DNA from: Promethearchaeota archaeon
GTDB taxonomy: Archaea > Asgardarchaeota > Lokiarchaeia > Sigyniarchaeales > SOKP01
Assembly: GCA_030612905.1 (NCBI GenBank)
Contig: JAUWNA010000002.1
Span: 1 to 30,872 of the forward strand
Length of the DNA: 30,872 nucleotides
Direction: 5' to 3'
Below, piece after piece: positions 14,734 to 23,695 of the stretch (the stretch's first letter is position 1; every line of letters begins with the position of its first letter). A program made the translations under genes and the position numbers. Under the pieces are notes generated by a model. That model had not been told where the DNA came from, did no database searches, and saw only the letters and a program-made list of their open reading frames with translations.

Positions 14734-16863
14734 TTATTTAAATAAATTTTCTCGTTTTCTTGCTTCCCATTCCGCTCTTTTTCCTAAATTATATCTATTT
14801 ACTTCGCTGTAATATCCCGTAACTCTTGAATATACTTTCACATCTTTAGAATAACATTGAGGACATGTAAATTGACTTCCTCGATACATCTTACGACAGG
14901 AGGGACAATATATAAAATCTGTAGTATAGGCAAAATATGCTGTATTTGTATTTAGACAAATATTTTTTGTGAGTTCCCAAAGAGCGTGAATATCTGGTTT
15001 TTGTTCCCCTAACCAAATATGTGTAATTACTCCTCCATTTACAATAGGATGATAATCTGCCTGTAATTGTATTCTTTTTGACAATGGTATATCTGCATCA
15101 TAACGAATATGATCTGAATTTGTGTAATAAGCAGACACTCCATTTGATTGAGGTATAGCTTTTTTAGGAAAATGCTTTAAATCTAATCTCGCTAATCTAT
15201 TCGACGTCGATTCCGCTGGCTGCTGCCATAATGAGTACGAAATCCCATCCCTTTCTGTCATGGTATTACACTTAGCAACCATAAATTCTAATATTTCTTT
15301 CCCAAGGTTATATGCGGCATCATGTTCATGCAATTCAAAGCCGGTCATACTTTTTATGGCTTCATTCAAGCCAGTAAAACCTATTGAAAGATTTTGATCT
15401 CGCAATTTAAAAATTGGAACACCATTAATTTTACCACTACATAAGGGTAGATGCCCAGTTTTTAATCGCCTTTCCATTAAATCCCATTTTTTTTTTAGGA
15501 TTCTAGCTGAAAGCTCCATTTTTTCACCCAAAATCCTAATGTAATCGTCTTCATTGTTAGACATATATGCATATCTAGGTAAATTTAGACTAACGCTTTG
15601 AAGTGAACCAATGGTAACATAATTTTCCCATATGTTAGCGTTTTTCCTTTTTTCAGGATCTACAATACATTGATTTATAATTTGATTGCCACTTAGAAAT
15701 TTTCTACAACACTGACTATGAATTTCGTCTGGCATCCAATCTGGGCACATATTTAGAAAATATGGAGTCCCCATCGTAGCTACTTCTTCCATTATTTTAA
15801 TGTAAGACGGTTCGAATTCTTTAAGCCACTCTTTTTTTATTTTAACCTCATGTTTTGGAAATGCAAATAGTTTCCCGTTATAATCTCCTTTTATATAAAC
15901 TTCTGTTAAAGCGTCAAAAAGTTTAAGACATTCTTCTTTATAATCTCCATATATACCAATATTTTTTCCATGAGGACCAATAGCAGGAATATTTAATAAA
16001 CCCTCTGGTACCGTAGGAGTGCAAGAAATCGATGTAAACGGTACTTGCCCACCTCTTGCTGCAAAAATTTGATTTGTTTCGAATATTAAACATTGCATTG
16101 ATTGCTCAATTTCTTTTTGAGAAAGCCCTCGTACATAAGGAGCAAGAAAAGTGGTAATATAATCGTAACCTTGACCTCCTGAAAATTCTCCTTGAATTAT
16201 CCCTAACCATTTTGCTAAGTGTGTAACTGCCACTCGTAAACTTCCTGCAGGACCAGATTTGCTACAATGTGCCCAACTATCGACAGGGGGGAGTCCATGT
16301 TCAAGAATCATACGAGGATCCCATTCTTGGCAGAAGGGCCGTAAATCAAAATACCTGAGCATATGTATATGAATATCTCCATAAAGATGAGCATGAGCTT
16401 CTTCTGAATCTAAAATTCTTAAAAGTGCATATTCGTCAGATATTCTATTAGCTGCCCAATGATGGATGCTCTCAGGATTCATATCTTGATTTGCATTTTC
16501 ATTCACGCCCTTTTCTAAAATCGCTTCATAGTCCATCAACGGCATACCTATTCTGGTATATAGCTTTCGTTCGTCTTCAAAATGTTGTTCAGATAATATT
16601 GAGCAGACTATTTCTCTAATGTGCGGACCAGAAAGAAACATTATGCCAGAGGAGATAATTCTTCTAACTGCTAATTCAGTAATACTATCAGCGACTTTAT
16701 CGTTTAACCCTGTTTCTTTAACAATACTCTGTTTTATTTTTAGAGGATCAAAAGGAACTACATCACCTTCAGTTCGGGAAACTCTTGGTAATAAACTTTT
16801 TAAAAAACCACTTTTTAAACCTTTATTAACTTCTGTTGTTTCAGATTTTGGAATCAAGACCAT
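14734..16863 (-). CDS. nrdD: Anaerobic (class III) ribonucleoside-triphosphate reductase
   Basis: A 709-residue glycyl-radical enzyme that reduces ribonucleoside triphosphates to deoxy forms without oxygen. Residues about 25-120 are an ATP-cone allosteric domain (SRTEGDVVPFDPLKIKQSI). The catalytic region contains SQCCRKFL, with the expected active-site cysteine, and IGSLQSVSLNLPRYAY. A zinc site CPSC...CPQC is followed by the radical loop RVTGYYSE, where Gly683 is the predicted radical carrier. The activase NrdG is not in the window. ATG at 16863 is preceded by a TATA-like ATTATAAATTAA about 25 nt away. The gene implies an anaerobic life style. Confidence 0.94.
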   Translation of the reverse strand: MVLIPKSETTEVNKGLKSGFLKSLLPRVSRTEGDVVPFDPLKIKQSIVKETGLNDKVADSITELAVRRIISSGIMFLSGPHIREIVCSILSEQHFEDERKLYTRIGMPLMDYEAILEKGVNENANQDMNPESIHHWAANRISDEYALLRILDSEEAHAHLYGDIHIHMLRYFDLRPFCQEWDPRMILEHGLPPVDSWAHCSKSGPAGSLRVAVTHLAKWLGIIQGEFSGGQGYDYITTFLAPYVRGLSQKEIEQSMQCLIFETNQIFAARGGQVPFTSISCTPTVPEGLLNIPAIGPHGKNIGIYGDYKEECLKLFDALTEVYIKGDYNGKLFAFPKHEVKIKKEWLKEFEPSYIKIMEEVATMGTPYFLNMCPDWMPDEIHSQCCRKFLSGNQIINQCIVDPEKRKNANIWENYVTIGSLQSVSLNLPRYAYMSNNEDDYIRILGEKMELSARILKKKWDLMERRLKTGHLPLCSGKINGVPIFKLRDQNLSIGFTGLNEAIKSMTGFELHEHDAAYNLGKEILEFMVAKCNTMTERDGISYSLWQQPAESTSNRLARLDLKHFPKKAIPQSNGVSAYYTNSDHIRYDADIPLSKRIQLQADYHPIVNGGVITHIWLGEQKPDIHALWELTKNICLNTNTAYFAYTTDFIYCPSCRKMYRGSQFTCPQCYSKDVKVYSRVTGYYSEVNRYNLGKRAEWEARKRENLFK

Positions 16864-17287
16864 AGCAATCCATCACAAATTTTAATTTATAATATTCTAA
16901 TAAGAGATAAAAGGATACTATCAGGTTTAAAACCAAACATTTTTGTCGGCACTATGAACTGAAACAATACCCTTAATAATTATTAGTTATCGTTTATAAT
17001 TTACCTTTATTGATATAAAAATGTATTTTTTTTTCCAATTTAAACTTAATTTATTAACTCTTGATTTGAAATTTAAAACGCCAGTTAATTAAACTGCAGA
17101 AAACCCCATACTATTTCAGAAAAATTCGAAAGAGCCATATTTAATCTCGTTACTTTATCATTAAATAAATTAATGTCGTCTTTACCGATTTTGTAATTTT
17201 CAATTGAATATATAAAATTTAAAAATTAAAGACTATGAGTATATTTAAACAAAAAATCGATGAAATCAAATTATAAGTGCTTTTTAG
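16864..17287. other. 424-nt intergenic region between divergent nrdD and cupin genes
   Basis: The region holds the promoter of nrdD at its left end and that of the cupin gene at its right end (AT-rich stretch near 17205-17240). A near-palindrome GGTTTAAAACC at 16924-16934 lies about 60 nt upstream of nrdD and could be a regulator site, but it is imperfect. I see no open frame longer than about 30 codons and no RNA gene. Confidence 0.35.
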
Positions 17288-17617
17288 ATGAGAAAAAACC
17301 TCGTAAGCAAAAATTCTGTTGATTCAGTAGAAATTTTACACGGAATATATAGAAAAACTTTAACCTATAACAAAAATATGATGTTATGCTATTTTAATCT
17401 AATTAAGGGCTCACAAATTCCCTTACATTCACATAAAGAACATCAAATTGGATATGTGTTAAAGGGCAAATTAAAATTTATTACTGAAAATGGAGAATTT
17501 ATAGCAAAAGAAGGAGATAGTTATGTTTTTGATTCTAACGAAAAACACGGGGCGGTAATATTGGAAGATTCGGATGTTATAGATGTATTTAGTCCTGCAA
17601 GAGACGATTATAAATAA
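17288..17617 (+). CDS. Small single-domain cupin protein
   Basis: A 109-residue single cupin barrel. The first motif HSHKEHQIGYVLKGKLKF and the second GDSYVFDSNEKHG give the usual metal ligands (two His, a Gln or Glu, and a final His). Proteins of this size bind a divalent metal and act as isomerases, dioxygenases or small-molecule sensors; the substrate cannot be inferred. ATG at 17288, with no strong ribosome binding site. The next gene, on the opposite strand, converges on it with 34 nt between stops. Confidence 0.82.
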   Translation: MRKNLVSKNSVDSVEILHGIYRKTLTYNKNMMLCYFNLIKGSQIPLHSHKEHQIGYVLKGKLKFITENGEFIAKEGDSYVFDSNEKHGAVILEDSDVIDVFSPARDDYK

Positions 17618-17651
17618 GTATAGTTGGTAATCGAAACGTAATAAAAAATGA

Positions 17652-18005
17652 TTACCATTGGTAAACAGCTACAGTAAAAATAGCAATTATACCAAGCAAA
17701 AATTCGCCCATTAACCAATCAAAGTACAATTTCTTCTTTTGATCTCTATTTTTTTTAATTCTTGTAGCTAATCCAAAACTAATTGCAGAATTAGTCCCAA
17801 AAAAAATCATTAATGTAAATGTTGGTGCATTTAATTCTAATTCAATTAACCCTAATACAGAATCGAAAATAAAAAACGCCCCCATTAATAAAATTAGAAC
17901 GATTAAAAATATCCAACCTGAAAATTGGAAAATTTTTTCGAATTTTACTTCTTCTTCGGATAAGCCTCCATGTAGCCCAGTAGGTTTTTTCTTTACTTTT
18001 GACAT
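17652..18005 (-). CDS. Small membrane protein with three predicted helices
   Basis: A 117-residue protein with a charged N-terminal tail (MSKVKKKPTGLHGG), helices at about residues 30-50, 60-80 and 95-115, and a Lys/Arg-rich loop KKNRDQKKK between the second and third. No catalytic or metal motif is visible. It follows the NAC-alpha gene by 85 nt on the same strand, at the end of the PAN-PUA-NAC run. A role next to nascent chains at the membrane would be attractive, but this is position only. Unknown family. Confidence 0.6.
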   Translation of the reverse strand: MSKVKKKPTGLHGGLSEEEVKFEKIFQFSGWIFLIVLILLMGAFFIFDSVLGLIELELNAPTFTLMIFFGTNSAISFGLATRIKKNRDQKKKLYFDWLMGEFLLGIIAIFTVAVYQW

Positions 18006-18090
18006 ATCATTCTTACCAAATTGTTTATAAAATAGTGAATGGTTTATGATTCTTAATTCTTTTTTTTTGCTAATTTTATTTGATAATAAA

Positions 18091-18570
18091 TTAAGGTCTA
18101 TTTTTCAGAAATAAAATTGCTTTTGCTATATCTCCTTCACTATCTATTAAAGCTGCATTCGCTTCTTCTTTATTAACTTTTGCTTGAGCTGATACTAGCA
18201 TAATATCATTTTCAGTAATAATTGTTTTTGTTTCAGATTCATCAACAAGTTCCGTAGTCTCAACATCTTCCTTTTCTCCAATTAAAATGTCCTCTGGAGA
18301 ATACTCTTGTGCTTCACCAATTATTTGATAGATTTCTTGGCCCATTTGCTTCATTAAAACAACTTCTGGTTGATCAATTATGAGCGTTTTTTCTACTCCT
18401 TCTATTATTACTCGTGTAGCATTAATTTGATCCATTTCAACTCCTTGCTGTTGCATTCGGCGACGCATTTGTCTTGAAGCAAATTGTTGCCCTTCTCTTT
18501 TTTTTGTTGCTTGAGGGCGCTTAGGTTTGCTGTTTTCTCTTTTTTGCATCTCTTTTGGTAATTTTACCAT
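18091..18570 (-). CDS. nac: Nascent polypeptide-associated complex, alpha-type subunit
   Basis: A 159-residue ribosome-associated chaperone, the archaeal homologue of eukaryotic NAC-alpha, which forms a homodimer at the tunnel exit. A basic N-terminal tail (QFASRQMRRRMQQQG) is the ribosome-binding part. The NAC beta-barrel follows at about residues 50-95 (ATRVIIEGVEKTLIIDQPEV), then an acidic linker, and the C-terminal UBA domain (VSAQAKVNKEEANAALI, ending FLKNRP) closes the protein. It is the usual length for archaeal NAC. ATG at 18570. Although 50 nt downstream of the PUA gene, it has its own TATA tract at 18593-18602, so it can be transcribed alone. Confidence 0.94.
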   Translation of the reverse strand: MVKLPKEMQKRENSKPKRPQATKKREGQQFASRQMRRRMQQQGVEMDQINATRVIIEGVEKTLIIDQPEVVLMKQMGQEIYQIIGEAQEYSPEDILIGEKEDVETTELVDESETKTIITENDIMLVSAQAKVNKEEANAALIDSEGDIAKAILFLKNRP

Positions 18571-18592
18571 TTTTTTCTCAATAACTCCTAAC

Positions 18593-18602
18593 TATATATA
18601 TA
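18593..18602 (-). promoter_or_regulatory. TATA tract in front of NAC-alpha
   Basis: TATATATATA (the same on both strands) lies 23-32 nt before the NAC start codon. This is the right distance for a leaderless archaeal transcript and suggests an internal promoter within the PAN-PUA-NAC run. Confidence 0.45.
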
Positions 18603-18620
18603 ATTAAAATTTATTAAGGC

Positions 18621-19112
18621 TTATAATTTTGATTTATCGATTCCTTTCCGAACTTTTATTGCGATTCCAGTTTTAAAACTTCGAACATAAGGAATGGGGA
18701 TCGCTAGTCTTCCAATTGCTAAAAGGCTATTCTTTTGATTAACAACAATAATCTCATCTAAAGGTCTTAAATTATCATCTATATCCAAAACATGTTTACA
18801 AAATACATTACGACCTTTTCTAATAAAGTCAGATATATCATTCAACACGACTGCTCTCAATCTCGGTGTTGAAATGGTTTTAATTATTTTATTAGCTGCA
18901 AATAAACTTAATGTTAAGAATCCATTAGTCGGTCTCAAATTTAGCAAAAGTTTTTCATCGTAATATATATGCTTTATTTTATCCGTGTTTTTAGAAAACT
19001 CAATATGGATTTTATTATCATTTTCAAATAGAATATTTGTTACTGCTTGTCCAAATTGGTAATCAGAAATAGCCTTTATTTTTCTTAAAGCAAAGAATAG
19101 TTTGTTTTCCAT
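18621..19112 (-). CDS. PUA-domain protein next to NAC
   Basis: A 163-residue protein. The first half (residues about 1-85) is a pre-PUA alpha/beta region. Residues about 85-160 form the PUA RNA-binding fold, recognised by LRAVVLNDISDFIRKGRNVF followed by LRPLDEIIVV and LLAIGRLAI. PUA domains recognise structured RNA in tRNA- and rRNA-modifying enzymes; no catalytic domain is present here. A PUA gene beside NAC is a recurrent archaeal arrangement, suggesting a ribosome-linked role. Spacing is 69 nt from PAN upstream and 50 nt to NAC downstream. ATG at 19112. Confidence 0.82.
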   Translation of the reverse strand: MENKLFFALRKIKAISDYQFGQAVTNILFENDNKIHIEFSKNTDKIKHIYYDEKLLLNLRPTNGFLTLSLFAANKIIKTISTPRLRAVVLNDISDFIRKGRNVFCKHVLDIDDNLRPLDEIIVVNQKNSLLAIGRLAIPIPYVRSFKTGIAIKVRKGIDKSKL

Positions 19113-19181
19113 ATTAAATTACTGCAACTATTTACATAAAAATAAAGTTATAAATATTTAATATGTTTGTAAAAAGGAAGA

Positions 19182-20390
19182 TTAAGAGTATAACTTAGAT
19201 TCAATAGCTTTATCTTTCATTTTATTCATTACTTTATTTATCGCTTTAATAAAATCGTCTTTAATAATTACTTCAGCTTCTTTTCTTATTGCAAACATTC
19301 CAGCTTCAGTGCAGATTGCTTTTATGTCAGCACCCGTTGCTCCTTCAGTTAGCTCAACCAACTTTTTAAAGTTTATTTCTCCCTCAGTGCTTAAATTTCT
19401 TGCGTGAATTTTAAAGATTGAAGTTCTAGCTTCACCATCTGGGATTGGAAAATCAATCATTCTGTCAAATCTACCTGGTCTTAATAAAGCTGGATCTAAA
19501 ATATCAATTCTATTTGTTGCGCCAATTATTTTTACATCTCCTCTTTCTTCAAATCCATCTAATTCACTTAATAATTGCATTAAAGTCCTTTGTACTTCTC
19601 TATCACCAGATGTAGCAATCTTTAATCTTTGAGACCCGATAGCATCTAATTCATCTATAAATAATATAGTGGGGGCTTTTTGTTTTGCTAAATTAAATAT
19701 TTCTCTGACCAAACGAGCACCTTCACCAATAAACTTTTGAACTAACTCCGATCCTATTATTCTAATGAATGTAGCGTTTGTTTCATGGGCAACCGCTTTC
19801 GCAACTAATGTTTTGCCCGTCCCTGGAGGCCCAAAAAGTAAAACACCGTTAGGTGGATCAATTCCTATTCTTTTAAACAATTCTGGTTTTAACAGAGGTA
19901 ATTCAACAGTTTCTCTTACTTCTAGTATTTGTTCGTCTAAACCACCAACATCTTCGTAACTAATATTGGGAACAGTATCGATAACTTCCATTCCTTTTAC
20001 AAAGGGATCTAATTTTGTTGGTAAGATTTCCATTATTGCGAAAGTTCTCTGGTTTAAAGCAACTCTCATTCCTGGAGATAGATTCTCGTTTTTAACCTTC
20101 CTACTAGGGTTAACAACGAAACTAGGGCCAGTAGAGCTTTTTACAATAACTTTACCCGTTTCATCTAACATGTCAATTACAGTAGCAGATACTAAAGGAG
20201 GTTCTCTTAACCGATCAATTTCATTTCTTAAACTATGTAGTTCTTGTTCCAATCTTAGACGTTCAGCATCTAACAACTGTTTTTCAGTTTCTAAATTTCT
20301 TAATCTCTTTTCCAGGTGCCTTGTATAAGTAATTAAATACTCTTCATCCTTAGTTTCTTCCTTTTTTCTCCTTTCTTTGGTTGTTGTCAA
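19182..20390 (-). CDS. pan: Proteasome-activating nucleotidase (PAN)
   Basis: A 402-residue AAA+ unfoldase that opens the 20S proteasome and feeds it protein. An N-terminal coiled coil (residues about 15-62) is followed by the OB domain, then the ATPase: Walker A GPPGTGKT at 187-194, Walker B ILFIDELDAIG and LLRPGRFDR (arginine finger region). The chain ends LYS, a good HbYX motif (hydrophobic-Tyr-any) for docking into the proteasome alpha ring. The start codon is TTG at 20390; an ATG a few bases upstream is in another frame, and no in-frame Met occurs before the OB domain, so a later start would remove the coiled coil. It leads a minus-strand run with the PUA and NAC genes. Confidence 0.95.
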   Translation of the reverse strand: MTTTKERRKKEETKDEEYLITYTRHLEKRLRNLETEKQLLDAERLRLEQELHSLRNEIDRLREPPLVSATVIDMLDETGKVIVKSSTGPSFVVNPSRKVKNENLSPGMRVALNQRTFAIMEILPTKLDPFVKGMEVIDTVPNISYEDVGGLDEQILEVRETVELPLLKPELFKRIGIDPPNGVLLFGPPGTGKTLVAKAVAHETNATFIRIIGSELVQKFIGEGARLVREIFNLAKQKAPTILFIDELDAIGSQRLKIATSGDREVQRTLMQLLSELDGFEERGDVKIIGATNRIDILDPALLRPGRFDRMIDFPIPDGEARTSIFKIHARNLSTEGEINFKKLVELTEGATGADIKAICTEAGMFAIRKEAEVIIKDDFIKAINKVMNKMKDKAIESKLYS

Positions 20391-20585
20391 AAAGAAAATA
20401 CCCCATCTTTTATTTATTTAAATTTCAAGAAAATTTTCTAATTTATTAATAGCTATTTATTCATTTAAATTTAAGGTAATACACTAATATAATAAAAATA
20501 TCGATTTCTAAAAAATTTATAGGTTATATTTTATAACAATTTTTGGCTTTAAACAGAAAATTTTAAGAGTTCTACATCCAATTCA

Positions 20586-20594
20586 TTATATATA
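20586..20594 (+). promoter_or_regulatory. TATA box of the MBF1 gene
   Basis: TTATATATA lies about 40-48 nt before the ATG at 20634, predicting a start near 20617 and a leader of about 17 nt. The remainder of the 20391-20633 gap separates this gene from divergent PAN and shows no other feature. Confidence 0.45.
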
Positions 20595-20633
20595 GTACTT
20601 TTCCTTAGAAATTATTGTATATAAGATAGTATT

Positions 20634-21170
20634 ATGTCAAAAAACACATCGAATCAATTTGATAAGGAATGCCCCATATGTGGAGGTAAAATATGGGGAA
20701 AAGGACAAAAAGTTTTAATAGAAGAAGCAAAAATTACTGTGTGTCAAAGTTGTGCCCAATATGGCAAAAAAATCAGGAATGAACCTAAAATATCCTATTC
20801 TCAACAGCAGACGTATGTTAAACTTAAGAGACCAGTGAATAAATTTGTGCCTAGAAGAGATGGCGATGATAATATTGAAATTGTTCATGATTACGCGAAA
20901 AGAATTAGAAACGCTCGAAATTCCCGTGGATTTAATCAAGATCAATTTGCTCAAAAGCTGAACGAGAAACCTTCTTTACTAAGAAGAATTGAGGCCGGAA
21001 AAGTCGAACCAACTATTAAATTGGCAAAAAAAATAGAAAAAGTCTACAATATTACGCTTCTTAAAAAAATAGATGAAATTGAACCAAGTGCCAAACAAAG
21101 CAAATACATGAAAAAATCTCACGGGTCCTCTCTTGGTGATATTGCTTTTATTACAAAAAAGAAAGATTAA
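20634..21170 (+). CDS. Multiprotein bridging factor 1 (archaeal MBF1, zinc ribbon + HTH)
   Basis: A 178-residue archaeal MBF1, a transcription- and translation-linked protein known to associate with ribosomes in archaea. An N-terminal zinc ribbon CPICGGKIWG...CQSC (residues about 12-40) is followed by a basic linker and the Cro/C1-type helix-turn-helix (IRNARNSRGFNQDQFAQKL, RIEAGKVEPTIKLAKKIE; residues about 88-138). The C-terminal tail KKSHGSSLGDIAFITKKKD is also typical of archaeal MBF1. The length is normal. It converges with TFE on the other strand, with only 20 nt between stops. Confidence 0.92.
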   Translation: MSKNTSNQFDKECPICGGKIWGKGQKVLIEEAKITVCQSCAQYGKKIRNEPKISYSQQQTYVKLKRPVNKFVPRRDGDDNIEIVHDYAKRIRNARNSRGFNQDQFAQKLNEKPSLLRRIEAGKVEPTIKLAKKIEKVYNITLLKKIDEIEPSAKQSKYMKKSHGSSLGDIAFITKKKD

Positions 21171-21190
21171 CTTTTAAACGCCTTGAAAAT

Positions 21191-21784
21191 TTAGATAATT
21201 TCTGAGTCAATAGATAAATCAGCATTTTCAATTGAAACTATTTTTTCTTTTAAAAACTGAATAAAATTTTGATTATCTTGAGCTTCTAATGGATCTCCAC
21301 AATTTGGACATCTGAAATTCAATTCAAATGCCGTGTCAAAATTATACTTGATATTTGAATCTTGGCACTTCTTACATATAAAAAAATAGTTATTTTCTTC
21401 AAATTCTAACCTTTCTCTTAACTTTCTTTCTACTAATCTCTTTTTTTCCATTATGATTTCTTCGAGTAAATCAAATTCATGCCACCAGTAATATATAAAC
21501 CAACCTGTAGACTTATCACGTATTCTTCTAAATTGAGCTAATTTTGCACTATATAATATGTATAAGGTTTTTCTTACTGTATTTAATTTCAAAATAACAG
21601 TGTCATCTGGGTCAAAATCTATTTTATATTCTCCACTTTTAATTCGTTCTTTAATATTTTCTGTTATATCTTCATCAGTTATATCTTCGTTTTCAGAGTT
21701 TAATAATTGAATTCCTACTTCTGTGGCAATTTCTCCACCTATTATAAATAAAAAAGATCTTAGCAAAGGATTTAATTCCTTCAT
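21191..21784 (-). CDS. tfe: Transcription initiation factor TFE (TFIIE-alpha homologue)
   Basis: A 197-residue TFE, which helps open the promoter in the RNA polymerase initiation complex. Residues about 1-100 form the winged helix (NPLLRSFLFIIGGEIATEVGIQLL at the start, then VRKTLYILYSAKLAQFRRIRDKSTGWFIYYW, whose aromatic end is typical). A charged helix (LLEEIIMEKKRLVERKL) leads into the C-terminal zinc ribbon CKKC...CPNCGDPLE, then a short acidic tail. ATG at 21784. The gene lies 56 nt after an unknown minus-strand gene, likely on the same transcript. The polymerase subunits it works with are encoded about 2-6 kb away in this window. Confidence 0.9.
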   Translation of the reverse strand: MKELNPLLRSFLFIIGGEIATEVGIQLLNSENEDITDEDITENIKERIKSGEYKIDFDPDDTVILKLNTVRKTLYILYSAKLAQFRRIRDKSTGWFIYYWWHEFDLLEEIIMEKKRLVERKLRERLEFEENNYFFICKKCQDSNIKYNFDTAFELNFRCPNCGDPLEAQDNQNFIQFLKEKIVSIENADLSIDSEII

Positions 21785-21840
21785 AATCTGTTATATTCCA
21801 TATTTTTTCTATTAATAATTTACATAAACCTTTTTAAAAA

Positions 21841-22623
21841 TTAAACAAAGATTGAATACTGTTTTTCTATTAGTTCGCCATCAATATTGATCGATCGATA
21901 CATCTTACCTTTCCTAATGGCCATAATCCTTAATAAGCGAGACTCCTTGATGTCTTTTGGAATAACAATCTCAGTTATGTTGTAGTTATTGAGCAAAATA
22001 ATTGTTTTCCAGTTATCAGGAACATCCGTTTTAAAATCAGAAGCAACTAAATCTAAAACCATCTTAAGATTTGCATCTGTATTACTTATAGTTCCAGTAC
22101 AAAACTGAATTCTTTTACTTACATCATCATCTTCAGCCTTTTTTTTTGATGGCTGTGGTATGTTTTTTTTAGTTGTGACTTTAATGGTCGTGTTAATAAT
22201 AAAAGAGAGTAACAAATAGCTATTTTCTCGAAATATCTTAATTGCTTGGAGTAACTGATTTTTGTTAATTTGATCAACAATATCAGCTTTGTAATTCTTT
22301 GTTTTACCCGTAGATTTTTTTAAAATCCAATTTAACCCTAAATCCGTGATTGTTTCAGATAAATCCATGCCAGTAATTAGTTTTCCTTTCACTTCAAAAC
22401 TTTGTTGTGGGTCCGAAATTGTTTTAGCGATAATTTCTAAAATTAAATCTTCATATTCATGAGATCCTTTCAAAGTTATTTTTGCTTTAGTTTTAGTGAT
22501 TTTTATTGCGGGACCAATAAAATCTCCTTTAGAATACCTGTAGAAATGTCTATGAATGTTCATATGATTTTTTGCAGGCTCCTCTAAAATTGGGGTTTCA
22601 ATTAATCTACTTAAAAAATGCAT
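21841..22623 (-). CDS. Conserved-looking protein of unknown function upstream of TFE
   Basis: A 260-residue soluble protein without signal peptide, membrane helices, metal cysteines or a nucleotide-binding motif. Residues about 25-60 (HFYRYSKGDFIGPAIKITKTKAKITLKGSHEYEDLI) read as a beta-rich segment opening an alpha/beta domain. A lysine-rich linker (PQPSKKKAEDDD) near residue 165 separates it from a second alpha/beta segment ending in KQYSIFV. It precedes TFE by 56 nt on the same strand, so the two are probably co-transcribed, suggesting an information-processing role. I do not recognise a family. ATG at 22623. Confidence 0.6.
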   Translation of the reverse strand: MHFLSRLIETPILEEPAKNHMNIHRHFYRYSKGDFIGPAIKITKTKAKITLKGSHEYEDLILEIIAKTISDPQQSFEVKGKLITGMDLSETITDLGLNWILKKSTGKTKNYKADIVDQINKNQLLQAIKIFRENSYLLLSFIINTTIKVTTKKNIPQPSKKKAEDDDVSKRIQFCTGTISNTDANLKMVLDLVASDFKTDVPDNWKTIILLNNYNITEIVIPKDIKESRLLRIMAIRKGKMYRSINIDGELIEKQYSIFV

Positions 22624-22822
22624 TTTTATCCCATTAATTTTCCTTTAATAATCTAGATCTAAATAATTATAATAAATAGAATATAACTTTAAATTTTAAT
22701 TTATTTAATAAGAAGTGACCAAAATTGAGTCAAAAGATGCTATTTTTGAGAACATTGATAAAGTTAAAAAAAAATAAAAGATAACATATAATTTAAATCA
22801 TAAAAATATTTAGCGATTATTG

Positions 22823-23050
22823 ATGATGTTTACATTACTTCAAATTAATGATTTTCAAGTTCCTTCATTAACTATTTGGATACTAGCGTGGATTTTTCTA
22901 ATAGTTGGATTGGTTAGTTTAACAATTTTAATAGTTTATACAAGATATGGAAGGGAATTATCAATTAAACTCTCGATCCTTTCAATAACCTCTGCCGCCG
23001 TATTTCTAGGTTTCGCGTTCCATTTCTTCCTTATATCTTTTGGCATATAA
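22823..23050 (+). CDS. Small two-helix membrane protein
   Basis: About 75 residues with two hydrophobic helices (residues about 18-40 and 50-73) joined by a short positively charged loop, YTRYGRELSIK. Start codons TTG 22820, ATG 22823 and ATG 22826 are all in frame; I chose 22823. It is followed after 195 nt by another plus-strand membrane-protein gene with its own promoter. No family recognised. Confidence 0.5.
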   Translation: MMFTLLQINDFQVPSLTIWILAWIFLIVGLVSLTILIVYTRYGRELSIKLSILSITSAAVFLGFAFHFFLISFGI

Positions 23051-23173
23051 TTAATCCATTAACAAAAAAGCTTAATTTTAATTTTTTTCAAATTTATATA
23101 ATTTCCATTAATCTTTACAAAATTTTCAAAATTAATTCAATCTCAATGCTAATCAATAATAAATTTGATCAAC

Positions 23174-23238
23174 ATTTATAAAAGAAGGAGAATTTTTTTC
23201 TCTTAATTTAAAATTTAAATATAGTTAATAAAAAGGAG
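23174..23238 (+). promoter_or_regulatory. Promoter and strong Shine-Dalgarno site of the 145-residue membrane protein
   Basis: A TATA-like TTTATAAAAG starts near 23175. AAGGAG at 23233-23238 sits seven nucleotides before the ATG at 23246, the clearest Shine-Dalgarno sequence in the window; most neighbouring genes have a weak one or none. A second AAGGAG at 23185-23190 lies within the likely 5' leader. Confidence 0.55.
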
Positions 23239-23245
23239 AACAAAA

Positions 23246-23683
23246 ATGTTATTCCAAATGGGAGATCCTTTGCTTTTAGTATTATGGTTGATCTTGGCTA
23301 CAGTAATAGTTTTTCTAATAATGTTCATTGCTGTTCGTGTGGTGGTTTCAAAAACTAAAGCTTCTGACAAAAAGTACTTGATACTTATCTTAGCTTTTAT
23401 TGCGGTTTTATTACTTCCAATCATTGTAGGAGCGATTATGATGGTCTTGAATGTAATAGGAGGGGCTTTAGCTTCTTTAAGATCTGCTCTTGATGGTGGT
23501 GGACAAAACTTTTTGGGAAATTTTGCGCCAATTATATTCTTTCTGTTGCTTTTAGCGTTGTCAAAATATTTGGTTGATATTACATGGGAACATGCATTGT
23601 GGGTTTCGCTATTAACATTATTCATTCTATACATTATATATTCATTGATGCCAGAATTGTATTCTTTTATACAATTTGGTTGA
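23246..23683 (+). CDS. Four-helix membrane protein with strong expression signals
   Basis: A 145-residue protein with hydrophobic helices at about residues 8-32, 43-68, 88-108 and 115-138. A Gly/Ala/Ser-rich loop with SALDGGGQNFLGN lies between the second and third helices. No catalytic motif is visible. It has a good TATA box, a strong ribosome binding site and a 12-T run just after its stop, suggesting an abundant, monocistronic membrane component. Unknown family. It converges on rpoB. Confidence 0.62.
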   Translation: MLFQMGDPLLLVLWLILATVIVFLIMFIAVRVVVSKTKASDKKYLILILAFIAVLLLPIIVGAIMMVLNVIGGALASLRSALDGGGQNFLGNFAPIIFFLLLLALSKYLVDITWEHALWVSLLTLFILYIIYSLMPELYSFIQFG

Positions 23684-23695
23684 ATGAACAATAAC

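Noticed and set aside
16924..16934. GGTTTAAAACC near-palindrome upstream of nrdD as an NrdR-type box.
   Set aside because: It is imperfect, single, and does not match a tandem repeat arrangement expected of NrdR sites.
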